Notes under the pieces: model-generated
What the model was told of the DNA's origin: nothing
The model's input: only the letters and a program-made list of their open reading frames with translations
Database searches by the model: none
Position numbers and translations under genes: made by a program
Shown: positions 26,608 through 35,642 of the stretch, piece after piece
Position numbering within the stretch: position 1 is the first letter of the stretch
Layout: every line of letters begins with the position of its first letter
NCBI RefSeq assembly: GCF_008014675.1
Contig: NZ_VOXD01000028.1
Span: 1 to 64,000 of the forward strand
Direction: 5' to 3'
DNA length: 64,000 bases
Source of the DNA: Neolewinella aurantiaca
GTDB lineage: Bacteria; Bacteroidota; Bacteroidia; Chitinophagales; Saprospiraceae

Positions 26608-29600
26608 ATGAAAAACATGCAAAAACCGAGTTGGAAGCCAGGGCTTCCGGCCATCGCTCTTACGGCGGAAACCCGTCCATTAGCACGAGCAGGATTACTT
26701 CTTTTACTTCTCTTCTTATACTTTCCGGTGTTGACGGCCGGCACCGGGGATCTTCCCGCAACCGTTACCGGAACGGTAACGGACGCTGATGGGCCGCTCA
26801 TCGGGGTAAACATCATCGTAAAGGGCTCCGCCGAGGCGGGCGGACTGGTAGGAACCGTTACCGACTTCGACGGTAACTACAGCATCGAAGTACCCAATGG
26901 CGATGCCGTGCTCGTTTTTACCTATACCGGATACGACACTCAGGAAATTCCGGTAGATGGCCGGTCGGTCATTGACCTCGTTCTGAGCTCCAACAGTGAA
27001 GTGCTCGACGAGGTGGTGGTGATTGGCTACACCACGCGTAAAAAAGGAGAACTTACCGGTTCGGTGAGCTCCATCAGTTCCGAGGAAATCGAGACGATTT
27101 CAACGGGCAACATCACGAAAGGGATGGCAGGGCGCGTTTCTGGTCTGATTATCAACGACCGGGGAGGGTACCCTGGCGATGACAGCAATAACGCAGTCAG
27201 CATTCTCATTCGTGGCCAGGCAACGCTGGGTAATAACTCTCCGTTGATCGTGGTGGACGGCGTACCGACCAACAGTTTCTCCTTTCTGGCTCCCGGTGAT
27301 ATCGAAACCTTCACGGTGCTGAAAGATGCCGCTGCGGCCATTTACGGAGCCCGCGCCGCCAATGGTGTAATTCTGATTACAACCAAGCGCGGTAAGGAGG
27401 GAAGACCACGGCTGAACTTCAGCACAACCAATACCTTTTCCGGCTTCACGCGGGTCCCGGATATGATGAATTCGGCACAATTTGCCGAGTACCAGAACGA
27501 TATCGACGCGCGGGAGGGAAATCCGCTCGAATTTTCTGAGGAAGACATCGAGAACTACCGTTCGGGCAATGACCCGATCAACTACCCGAACACCGACTGG
27601 TTTGATCTGACGATGAAAGACCTTTCTTTTGAAACCAGGAACAGCCTCTCTGTATCCGGGGGAGGAGAAGGCGTCAAGTACTTCGTCAGTGGCAATTACT
27701 TCAATCAGGAGGGCCTGTACAAATCCGATGCTTTGGGCTTCGAGCAGTATCAGCTGCGCTCCAACATCGATGTTACGCTTAATGATCACATTAAAATTGG
27801 CGTAGACCTTTCCGGCATTCAGGGGCAACGAAACGAACCGGGAGCGCCGTCTAACGTGATTCATAAAGCCCTGCAGGTAACCGAGCCGACCAGGGTGGGG
27901 CAGTACCCCAACGGACTGTTCGGGGTTGCGGGAGAGAACGGTACCAACCCGGCGCTTCTGGCGAGTAACGCCAGCGGGTTTCAGGACCGCCGGAACACCG
28001 AACTGCGTGCCCGTTTTACGACCAGCATCGATCTGGGTTTTATCACCGACGGGCTTAGCCTGGCGGGCAACGCCACCTTTTTGCAACGGTCATACGACAC
28101 CAAGCTCTTCCGTGATACCTGGACGGTCTACAACCTGAACGAAACCACCGGCGAGTACGATCCGATCAACGGTTTCGATTTCAATGCGGGTAACTTCCTC
28201 AGCTTGGAGGATTCCTTCTTCAAGTTCAACGAAGAGTACTACAGTGCTCAGTTGAACTACCGTAAGGAGATTGGCAAGAACACCATCACAGGTTTTATTG
28301 CGACGGAACGCATCACAAACCGTTCAACCTCCTTCGAGGCGTACAAGCGAGACCTGATTTCGGCCGATCAGCCCTCCCTCTTTGCGGGAGCGGACGAGGG
28401 ACAGCGGAGCACCGGTGTTTCCACCGAGTCTGCCCGTCTCAATTACTTCGGCTCCGTTTCTTACAACTACGACCGCCGGTACTTGGTCGACTTTACCTTG
28501 CGTCGTGACGGCTCCAGTAACTTTGCTCAGGGCAACCGCTTCGGTACCTTCCCCGGAGTGTCCCTCGGTTGGGCGATCTCGGAAGAACCCTTCATGGCCG
28601 GCGTCAAGGGCAACTGGCTTTCCAGCCTGAAACTGCGGACCTCGTGGGCACAACTCGGCAACGACCGTATTGCCGGTTTCCAGTTCCTTACCCAGTACAT
28701 CTACGGCGGTGGTACGGCGGGCAACCGGAATTACTACATCTTCGGAGAAAACCCGACGCAGTACAACTCTTTCTTCAATTCCAACACACCTAACCCGGAT
28801 ATTACCTGGGAAAAAGCAGACAACCGTAACTTCGGTATCAACTTCGCTTTATTCGAGTACAAACTGACGGGTAACGCCAACTACTTCACGCAAAGCCGGA
28901 CCGATATTCTGATCAGCCGTAATGCTTCCGTCCCTGATTTTACTGCACTCGAATTGCCGCAGGAAAACCTTGGAGAGGTAGACAGCCGGGGCTTTGAGCT
29001 GGAACTGGCTTACCGCAACAGCACCGCTGGTGGCCTTACTTACAACTTTGGTGGTAACCTGACGAAAACCAGCAACGAGGTCGTCTACCTGGATGAGCCA
29101 GGCGATGTTCCGGCCTGGCGACAGCGGGAAGGCTACCCGATTAACTCCTTTGTGCTCTACCCCAGCGACGGCATCTTCCGTACCCAGGAAGAGGTCGACG
29201 CAGCGGAAGTGAAATTACCCGGAACACTGCCCGGTGACGTGCGCTACATCGATACCGATGGCGACGGCCAAATCACCGGAAACGATCAGGTGCGTCGCTA
29301 TACTTCGCCCACCCCAACCCTTACCTACGGCTTCTTCGGAGGTTTCTCCTTCAAGAACTTCGACGTCAATTTCCTGCTGCAGGGCCAGGGTGGAGCGGAC
29401 ATCGAAGTCCGCTACGACAACGAAGGCAACCGCCCCGCCTTCCTGGCCGATCGCTGGACGCCGGAAACTCCTGACGGAACCTACCCCCGGGCCTTCGGCC
29501 TCGACGATACCTACAACGCCCGCCTCAGCGACGTCTGGATCCGGGACGCGGATTTCATCCGCCTCAAACAACTCGAAGTTGCGTACAGCATTCCTGCCGA

Positions 29601-29766
29601 GACCATCTCCTTCGCGGCGATTCGTCTCTTCGTGCGGGGAACCAACCTTGTTACCATTGATAAAATCAAGGACGTTGACCCTGAGCAATCACGGTACTAC
29701 AACTTCACATCTGGTCTTTACGCGCCGCTGAAGTCTTACTCCTTCGGTGCCACCATTCAATTATAA
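26608..29766 (+). CDS. SusC/RagA-family TonB-dependent transporter
   Basis: A 1052-residue outer-membrane transporter, normal SusC length. After a signal segment (LLLLLLFLYFPVLTAG) comes the carboxypeptidase-D-like domain (TVTGTVTDADGPLIGVNIIVKG), a TonB-box-like LDEVVVIGYTTRKKGELTGS, a plug with GLIINDRGG and SPLIVVDGVP, and a 22-strand-type barrel ending in SFGATIQL. It imports oligosaccharides across the outer membrane in partnership with the SusD-like lipoprotein encoded 72 bp downstream. A GC-rich hairpin lies between the two genes. By position it should be the main uptake gate for the galactan fragments released by this locus. Confidence 0.95.
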   Translation: MKNMQKPSWKPGLPAIALTAETRPLARAGLLLLLLFLYFPVLTAGTGDLPATVTGTVTDADGPLIGVNIIVKGSAEAGGLVGTVTDFDGNYSIEVPNGDAVLVFTYTGYDTQEIPVDGRSVIDLVLSSNSEVLDEVVVIGYTTRKKGELTGSVSSISSEEIETISTGNITKGMAGRVSGLIINDRGGYPGDDSNNAVSILIRGQATLGNNSPLIVVDGVPTNSFSFLAPGDIETFTVLKDAAAAIYGARAANGVILITTKRGKEGRPRLNFSTTNTFSGFTRVPDMMNSAQFAEYQNDIDAREGNPLEFSEEDIENYRSGNDPINYPNTDWFDLTMKDLSFETRNSLSVSGGGEGVKYFVSGNYFNQEGLYKSDALGFEQYQLRSNIDVTLNDHIKIGVDLSGIQGQRNEPGAPSNVIHKALQVTEPTRVGQYPNGLFGVAGENGTNPALLASNASGFQDRRNTELRARFTTSIDLGFITDGLSLAGNATFLQRSYDTKLFRDTWTVYNLNETTGEYDPINGFDFNAGNFLSLEDSFFKFNEEYYSAQLNYRKEIGKNTITGFIATERITNRSTSFEAYKRDLISADQPSLFAGADEGQRSTGVSTESARLNYFGSVSYNYDRRYLVDFTLRRDGSSNFAQGNRFGTFPGVSLGWAISEEPFMAGVKGNWLSSLKLRTSWAQLGNDRIAGFQFLTQYIYGGGTAGNRNYYIFGENPTQYNSFFNSNTPNPDITWEKADNRNFGINFALFEYKLTGNANYFTQSRTDILISRNASVPDFTALELPQENLGEVDSRGFELELAYRNSTAGGLTYNFGGNLTKTSNEVVYLDEPGDVPAWRQREGYPINSFVLYPSDGIFRTQEEVDAAEVKLPGTLPGDVRYIDTDGDGQITGNDQVRRYTSPTPTLTYGFFGGFSFKNFDVNFLLQGQGGADIEVRYDNEGNRPAFLADRWTPETPDGTYPRAFGLDDTYNARLSDVWIRDADFIRLKQLEVAYSIPAETISFAAIRLFVRGTNLVTIDKIKDVDPEQSRYYNFTSGLYAPLKSYSFGATIQL

Positions 29767-29776
29767 AGACGCTTTC

Positions 29777-29812
29777 GGAAGTCCGGCGCTCCGCCCGGAG
29801 CGGCGGGCTTCC
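29777..29812 (+). promoter_or_regulatory. Intercistronic hairpin between susC and susD
   Basis: GGAAGTCCGGCGCTCC and GGAGCGGCGGGCTTCC form a stem of about 14-16 bp with a GCCC loop and no T-run. Such hairpins between susC and susD can set mRNA stability or the relative yield of the two proteins. The role here is inferred. Confidence 0.45.
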
Positions 29813-29838
29813 CAAGGTGACCCTCAACCTTCCACATC

Positions 29839-31551
29839 ATGCAACAATTCAAAATAAAAGCTTTTCTCCTTGCGCTGGTCCTGACCGCTTCCTTTGGGTG
29901 CGACAAAGACATTCTGGACACCCGACCGGGGAATACTTACTCCGAAGCAGACATTTACTCCAACGTGGACCTGACCCAGAGCCTGGTCGATTACACGTAC
30001 AACGTTACCGAAAACTGGGGCCTCAACGTTGACGTATGGTGGACGCGCAGGATAGGGATCGAAAATGCCTCAGACGAAGCGTGGTTCCATTTCGTTCCTC
30101 AGAATTACCGGATTACGCGCGGCCAGATTCAGCCCAACAACATGGGGTTCTGGACCCAGAAATGGAGACAGTACTACCGCTACATCGGTACGGCCAACGA
30201 TTTTCTCAGTAAAATCGATCAGAGCCCGGTTGCGCAGTCCGATCCGGAGCGCGTAGCTACCCTGAAGGGCGAGATGAAGTACCTGCGGGCCAACGCCTAC
30301 GCCCGCCTCATCAACCTTTTTGGAGGTGTTCCCCTGTTCGATACGCCCTTTGAACTGACCGACGATTTCAACGTGCCGCGGGCGTCCTACCAGGAATGTG
30401 TAGACTTCATCGTCCGGGAACTCGACGAAGCAGTAACTCTCCTGCCCGAAGGACCTCGCAACGGCGTCGAATTCGGACGTGTGTCGCGGGGAGCCTGCCT
30501 TGCGATGAAATCGCGTGTGCTGCTTTACGCCGCCAGCGAGCTTCATGATCCGTCTACGGTACCCAACGGCCCGCTGTACGACTACAACAAGCCGGACAAA
30601 TGGCAGGATGCCGCCGATGCCGCAAAGGCTTTGATTGACCTGGACCAGTACAGTCTCGTACCGGTGGAAACCGCCGAAGACTACCAGCAAATGTTTCTGT
30701 CTCCGAACAGCGAACTGATCTTTGCCCGGCCGTTCAGCCCGGACTTCCCCAACACTCCCAACGATTTCAATACCTTGCCCGATAAAGCGCAGTCGCCCGT
30801 CGGTGCCGGAGGGTGGGGGCTCAGTAACCCCACGCACAACTTCGTACAGGATTTCAAAATGGCCAATGGTCTGCGAATCGACGATGCCGGAAGCGGCTAC
30901 GACGACGATGACCTCTACGCCAACCGCGAACTGCGCTTCTACGCCAACATCCTTTACCAGGGTGCTTCGTTCAAGGGAGCGGAACTGGAATACTGGTCTC
31001 CCGGAGGAACGGAGAGCCGTGAGGCCCCGGGCCCCAACCACTACGCGGCAACGGGCTACAACCAGCGGAAATTCCTGGACGAGTCGATCGTGATCGATCA
31101 GGAGCAGTCGGCCAACCGGCCTTACCCGCTGGCGCGCCTGCCGGAGATTTACCTCAACTACGCCGAGGCACTTTACCACCTGGGCCGGGAAGACGAAGCA
31201 CGAACCTACGTGAACCTGGTTGCGGGCCGCGTTGGCCTGCCCGCTATCACCACCACCGGAGAAGCCCTTTTGGAAGATATCCGCTATGAGCGCCAGATGG
31301 AACTCTTCCTGGAAGGCCACCGCTTCTTCGATACCCGCCGCTGGATGATGGCCGACAAAATGAACGAAGACATCATGGGCGTACAGTGGGAAAAGCGCAA
31401 CGCCGCCGGCGAACTCGATCCGGACGGTACGCTGACCCGTCTCGGCCCGCTGCTCATCGAAGACCGGATGTTTGCGCCCACTTTCTACTACCTGCCTATT
31501 CCCTTCGCGGAGGTAGAGAAAGCAGGCTTAGAGCAAAACTTTGGATACTGA
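29839..31551 (+). CDS. SusD/RagB-family glycan-binding lipoprotein
   Basis: A 570-residue surface lipoprotein with a lipobox (LVLTASFGC). The mature protein shows the TPR-rich RagB/SusD fold: SLVDYTYNVTENWG near the N-terminus, RANAYARLINLFGGVPLFDTPF, ALAMKSRVLLYAASELHD, and the SusD-like C-terminal half with RLPEIYLNYAEALYHLG, then IRYERQMELFLEGHRFFDTRRW. It forms the lid of the SusC transporter and binds the incoming oligosaccharide. A strong terminator follows at 31586, so susC-susD appear to form a two-gene unit. Confidence 0.95.
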   Translation: MQQFKIKAFLLALVLTASFGCDKDILDTRPGNTYSEADIYSNVDLTQSLVDYTYNVTENWGLNVDVWWTRRIGIENASDEAWFHFVPQNYRITRGQIQPNNMGFWTQKWRQYYRYIGTANDFLSKIDQSPVAQSDPERVATLKGEMKYLRANAYARLINLFGGVPLFDTPFELTDDFNVPRASYQECVDFIVRELDEAVTLLPEGPRNGVEFGRVSRGACLAMKSRVLLYAASELHDPSTVPNGPLYDYNKPDKWQDAADAAKALIDLDQYSLVPVETAEDYQQMFLSPNSELIFARPFSPDFPNTPNDFNTLPDKAQSPVGAGGWGLSNPTHNFVQDFKMANGLRIDDAGSGYDDDDLYANRELRFYANILYQGASFKGAELEYWSPGGTESREAPGPNHYAATGYNQRKFLDESIVIDQEQSANRPYPLARLPEIYLNYAEALYHLGREDEARTYVNLVAGRVGLPAITTTGEALLEDIRYERQMELFLEGHRFFDTRRWMMADKMNEDIMGVQWEKRNAAGELDPDGTLTRLGPLLIEDRMFAPTFYYLPIPFAEVEKAGLEQNFGY

Positions 31552-31585
31552 TCGTAATTAATTAACATCTAGTGAGTTGTGTTAC

Positions 31586-31619
31586 GGGCGCGGTGGAATT
31601 ATCCACCGTGCCCTTCTTT
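31586..31619 (+). terminator. Rho-independent terminator after susD
   Basis: GGGCGCGGTGGA-ATTA-TCCACCGTGCCC followed by TTCTTT, 35 nt past the susD stop codon. The stem is about 12 bp with one mismatch. Confidence 0.75.
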
Positions 31620-31621
31620 GT

Positions 31622-31710
31622 GGGCGGGGCCGCAGGTGCCGGGCAAGGAACAACAAGAGCAGGGTTGTACCAATGCCTTCCACCACGCGCTGCACCCGCG
31701 ACCGCGCCCC
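31622..31710. repeat. REP-like inverted pair
   Basis: GGGCGGGGCCGCAGGTGCCG (31622) and TGCACCCGCGACCGCGCCCC (31691) face each other across about 45 bp in the 402-bp gap between the susD and GH127 genes. Confidence 0.5.
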
Positions 31711-31813
31711 AAACCGCGTCACACAGCTTCTTTTTCAGGGCCGAAGCGGCAACGTGTTCTGGATTCGGGTGGCTCGTGTTTAAGGCTGATAGCTGCGATC
31801 GGAGTCACTTAGG

Positions 31814-31878
31814 GTTAAAATGCGGTCACTACCGGTCAAACTTATACTACTATTGGTTAATTCGGTCAGATACCTTTG
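31814..31878 (+). promoter_or_regulatory. Putative operator and -7 element of the GH127 operon
   Basis: GTTAAAATGCGGTCACTACC (GCGGTC at 31822-31827), with a second GGTCA at 31834, is followed 49 nt later by TACCTTTG (31871-31878), a full TAnnTTTG match. The start codon is 76 nt further on. The site and spacing match the cycloisomerase promoter (19901/19950), which suggests that one AraC-type regulator drives both. Confidence 0.5.
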
Positions 31879-31953
31879 TCTCAGGCAGAAAAAATGGGTA
31901 TCCTCGTATTTCCGTTTTGCTGCCTGATTGATCAGAGTCGAATAAAATAAATC

Positions 31954-34062
31954 ATGCATAAATTAATCCTCCCCCTTCTTGGGTTTGTATTCCTGGGCCT
32001 TACCTCCTGCGAGCAACCAGTGGCTACGGGCAGCGAAGCAATTACTCCAACCAAAGACCTCAACAGCGAAATACGGGCTGCTGCCAAAAATACGAACCTC
32101 TCACGGGCCATCGTAGGCAACACCAACAGCCCCCACGTAAAACTCAAGAGTATCCCGATCGGCGACTGCCGCTGGACGGAAGGCTTCTGGGCCGATAAAT
32201 TTGAAGTCGCGGAGAAAGTGATGGTTCCCCACATGGGCAGCCTGCTGACCGGAGACATCGGCCACTCACTCAACAATTTCAAGATCGCAGCCGGCCTGAA
32301 AGAGGGCAAGCATAAGGGCATGTTCTGGCACGACGGCGACTTCTACAAATGGATGGAGGCCGCCATGTACGTCTACGCCATCAACCGCGACCAGAAAATC
32401 CTGGACGAGCTGGACGAATACATCGACATCATCGGCAAGGCACAGGAACCCGACGGCTACCTGCAAACCCAGGTCACTACCCGGGATAATGTGGGGCGCT
32501 ACGAAAACCGGAAGTTCCACGAGATGTACAACAGCGGTCACCTGATGACCAGCGCCGTCATTCACCACCGCGTAACCGGCCAGACCAATTTCCTCGACAT
32601 CGCCGTGAAGCACGCTGACCACCTCGTGAAAACCTTCAGCCCTCAGCCCAAAGAGCTGGCCCGTTTCGGTTTCAACCAAACCCAGATTATGGGCCTCGTG
32701 GAGATGTACCGCGAAACGGGTGACAAGCGCTACCTCGCTCTCGCCGAGCAGTTCATCAACGCCCGGGGCAAATCCAAAGTGGTGGTTGATGAAACCACCC
32801 GCTACGGCCACATCGGCGATATGGTGCAGGAGCGGACGCCGCTGCGTGAAGAAACCGAAGCGGTGGGCCACGCAGTGCTGGCACTCTACTTCTACGCCGG
32901 CGCAGCCGACGTTTACGCCGAAACCGGCGAACAGGCCCTCGTGGATGCTCTCGACCGGCTGTGGGACAACGTAGCCAACAAGAAAATGTACGTGACCGGC
33001 GCCGTAGGGCAAACCCACCACGGTGTTTCCTCCCACAACGATATGGTTCACGAAGCCTTCATCAACGATTACATGATGCCCAACGCAACGGCATACAACG
33101 AAACCTGCGCCAACATCTGCAACGCAATGTTCAGCTACCGGATGCTGGGCGTAAAGGGAGAAGCAAAGCACGCAGACCTGATGGAACTGGTGCTGTTCAA
33201 CAGCGCCCTTTCGGGGATCAGCATCGAAGGTAAAGACTACTTCTACGCCAACCCGCTCCGGATGACCAACGCCGCGAACCGCGACTACTCCTCAACAGAA
33301 TCGCGCGACCGCGAACCATACATCGAGTGCTTTTGCTGCCCGCCCAACCTGGTGCGGACCATCGCGAAAGTTTCCGGGTGGGCGTACAGCCTCTCCGAAA
33401 ACGGTGTTTCCGTCAACCTGTACGGCGGCAACGAACTCAACACTAAACTTACTGACGGATCGGTGCTGAAGCTGACGCAGAAAACCAATTACCCGTGGGA
33501 AGGCAGCATCAGCCTCACCATCGATGAGGCAAAGGCGGAAGCCTTTGATCTGATGCTACGCATCCCCGAGTGGGCGGCGGGCGCGCAGGTGCAGGTGAAC
33601 GGTAAAAGTGCAGGGGTAGCCGCTGAGCCGGGAACCTTCGCCACCATCAACCGCGCCTGGAAGAAAGGCGACGTAGTTACCCTGGAACTACCGATGGACA
33701 TCCACCTGGTGGAGGGGCACAACCTGATCGAAGAAGTACGTAATCAGGTGGCCGTAAAACGCGGCCCCGTAGTGTACTGTCTCGAAACGCCCGACCTCCC
33801 GGCGGGCCGCAGCATTCTGGACGCCTACCTGCCCGCCGACGCCGGCCTGAAAGCAACTTATAAGCCAGAAATGCTCGGTGGAATCACCGAAATACGGGGT
33901 GACTTGCTGCTGCGTAAAGACAAGAAAGAAGGGATGTACAACGTCCTCGAAAAACCGGAGTTCGAGCGCCGTAAGACCTCGCTCGTGCCTTACTTCGCCT
34001 GGTCTAACCGGGGCGAAGCGGAAATGACGGTCTGGCTCCCCATGATCTGGCAAACCAAGTAA
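31954..34062 (+). CDS. GH127-family glycoside hydrolase, lipoprotein (possible exo-anhydrogalactosidase)
   Basis: A 702-residue enzyme of the GH127 (DUF1680) family with a lipobox (LGLTSC). The (alpha/alpha)6 barrel shows DEYIDIIGKAQEPDGYLQT, HEMYNSGHLMTSAVIHH and, at the active site, YNETCANIC (E383, C385) and ECFCCPPNLVR (C461, C462). These match the zinc/cysteine site of the beta-L-arabinofuranosidase founders. In marine Bacteroidota, GH127 relatives remove 3,6-anhydro-D-galactose from carrageenan oligosaccharides, and that fits the cytoplasmic genes at 20-26 kb. Because the arabinofuranosidase-type residues are kept, that activity cannot be excluded. It is first in a run with two sulfatases and has its own promoter region. 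Confidence 0.85.
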   Translation: MHKLILPLLGFVFLGLTSCEQPVATGSEAITPTKDLNSEIRAAAKNTNLSRAIVGNTNSPHVKLKSIPIGDCRWTEGFWADKFEVAEKVMVPHMGSLLTGDIGHSLNNFKIAAGLKEGKHKGMFWHDGDFYKWMEAAMYVYAINRDQKILDELDEYIDIIGKAQEPDGYLQTQVTTRDNVGRYENRKFHEMYNSGHLMTSAVIHHRVTGQTNFLDIAVKHADHLVKTFSPQPKELARFGFNQTQIMGLVEMYRETGDKRYLALAEQFINARGKSKVVVDETTRYGHIGDMVQERTPLREETEAVGHAVLALYFYAGAADVYAETGEQALVDALDRLWDNVANKKMYVTGAVGQTHHGVSSHNDMVHEAFINDYMMPNATAYNETCANICNAMFSYRMLGVKGEAKHADLMELVLFNSALSGISIEGKDYFYANPLRMTNAANRDYSSTESRDREPYIECFCCPPNLVRTIAKVSGWAYSLSENGVSVNLYGGNELNTKLTDGSVLKLTQKTNYPWEGSISLTIDEAKAEAFDLMLRIPEWAAGAQVQVNGKSAGVAAEPGTFATINRAWKKGDVVTLELPMDIHLVEGHNLIEEVRNQVAVKRGPVVYCLETPDLPAGRSILDAYLPADAGLKATYKPEMLGGITEIRGDLLLRKDKKEGMYNVLEKPEFERRKTSLVPYFAWSNRGEAEMTVWLPMIWQTK

Positions 34063-34080
34063 AACCTGAATCGAACCAAT

Positions 34081-35487
34081 ATGAAAAACCTACTGATTCT
34101 CTGCTGCCTCCTGGTTGGAAGTACGCTGCTGTACGCGCAGCAGGAACGGCCGAACATCGTTTTTCTCTTCGCTGACGATGCCGGATACGCCGACTTCGGT
34201 TTTCAGGGCAGCAGCACGATGAAGACGCCTAACCTGGACAAGCTGGCCAAGCGCGGCGTCCTGTTCCGGCAGGCCTACGTTTCTCATCCGACCTGCGGCC
34301 CTTCGCGGGCGGGCATACTGACCGGAAAGTACCAGCAGCGCTTCGGGTTCGAGGAAAACAACGTCCCCGGTTTTATGAGTGAAGTCTCGGCAAGTGACGG
34401 CGATGAAATGGGGCTTCCGCTGGAGGAAAAGACGGTGGGCGACTACCTCAAATCAATCGGATACCGGACGGGCTACTTCGGCAAATGGCACCAGGGTGGG
34501 GCAGATCGGTTTCACCCCACCAAACGGGGCTTCGACGAATTTTACGGTTTCCGGGGCGGCGCACGGGCGTACTACCCCTACGAGAGAACCCCACGGGAAG
34601 CCCAGAACAGGCTGGAACGAAACTTCGGGGAATTCAAAGAACACGAAGGCTACCTGACCGACGTGCTGGGCGATGAAACGGCCCGTTTCATCGAGCGCCA
34701 TAAAAATCAACCCTTCTTCGCCTTCCTGGCCTTCAACGCGGTTCATTCGCCGATGGATGCAAACCCGGACGACATGGCCCAATTCCCCCAGTTAGAGGGC
34801 AACCGCAAAAAAGTGGCGGCCATGACCCTGGCGATGGACCGGGCCTGCGGGGTCGTGTTGGACAAACTCGAAGAGCTGGGCCTGGCGGAGAATACCATCG
34901 TGGTCTTCAGCAACGACAACGGAGGCCCCTCCAACGTGAATGCTTCCAGTAATTACCCGCTGAGCGGGGTGAAGTCGACCTACCTCGAAGGGGGAATCCG
35001 GGTTCCTTTCCTGCTGAGCTGGCCGAGCCGCATCAAGGCGGGCACGGAGTACGATCATCCCATCAGCACCCTTGACCTGCTGCCGACTTTCTTCGCCGCC
35101 GGAGGCGGCGAACCGGGGAAGGTGACGGATACGGACGGAGTAAACCTGATCCCTTACCTGACCGGCGAGAACTTCGGGAGGCCACATCAGCGGTTGTTCT
35201 GGAAGAGAGATGTCCGGGCCGTAGTGCGGGACGGCGATTGGAAGCTGATCCGCTTCGGTGACCGGCCGGCAGAACTCTACTACCTGCCCGACGACGAAAG
35301 TGAACTGAACAACCTTGCCGCCGCGCAGCCGGCGCGGGTGCGTGAACTCTTCAACTTGCTGTTTGAATGGGAAATGACGCTGGAGCGTCCGCGTTGGCTG
35401 CTTAAACGGGAGTACGAGTTGAAAGACGTGGAGCGCAGGATCAAATACCGCGACCAGGTAAAGCTTTTCAGTGAGGAGCGACAGTAA
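34081..35487 (+). CDS. S1-family sulfatase, secreted
   Basis: A 468-residue sulfatase with a Sec signal ([17 protein letters not shown]). Motifs: [20 protein letters not shown] (DD metal pair), [14 protein letters not shown] (C72), [15 protein letters not shown] and [15 protein letters not shown]. The last, with its G-G-P-S-N, is typical of the N-acetylgalactosamine/galactose-6-type arylsulfatase groups often seen in galactan loci. It lies 18 bp after the GH127 gene and is probably on the same transcript, which supports stepwise removal of sulfate and anhydrogalactose from the chain end. Confidence 0.92.
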   Translation: MKNLLILCCLLVGSTLLYAQQERPNIVFLFADDAGYADFGFQGSSTMKTPNLDKLAKRGVLFRQAYVSHPTCGPSRAGILTGKYQQRFGFEENNVPGFMSEVSASDGDEMGLPLEEKTVGDYLKSIGYRTGYFGKWHQGGADRFHPTKRGFDEFYGFRGGARAYYPYERTPREAQNRLERNFGEFKEHEGYLTDVLGDETARFIERHKNQPFFAFLAFNAVHSPMDANPDDMAQFPQLEGNRKKVAAMTLAMDRACGVVLDKLEELGLAENTIVVFSNDNGGPSNVNASSNYPLSGVKSTYLEGGIRVPFLLSWPSRIKAGTEYDHPISTLDLLPTFFAAGGGEPGKVTDTDGVNLIPYLTGENFGRPHQRLFWKRDVRAVVRDGDWKLIRFGDRPAELYYLPDDESELNNLAAAQPARVRELFNLLFEWEMTLERPRWLLKREYELKDVERRIKYRDQVKLFSEERQ

Positions 35488-35513
35488 ATTTTCCTTGATC
35501 CGGCAGCGGATCC

Positions 35514-35605
35514 GGGGCGCGGCCGCGGGTGCAGAGAAAGGATGGAAAACAGGGTAGGGTAGCTTGCTCCTTCCAACTTCCCCCTGCACCTGCGACCGCG
35601 CCCGC
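35514..35605. repeat. REP-like inverted pair (best example)
   Basis: GGGGCGCGGCCGCGGGTGCA (35514) and CTGCACCTGCGACCGCGCCC (35584) are near-perfect inverted copies about 49 bp apart, between two sulfatase genes. Each half is itself partly palindromic (GCGGCCGC). Confidence 0.6.
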
Positions 35606-35642
35606 TAATTCTTCAACTCCTCCCCCAAAACCAAACTACAAC

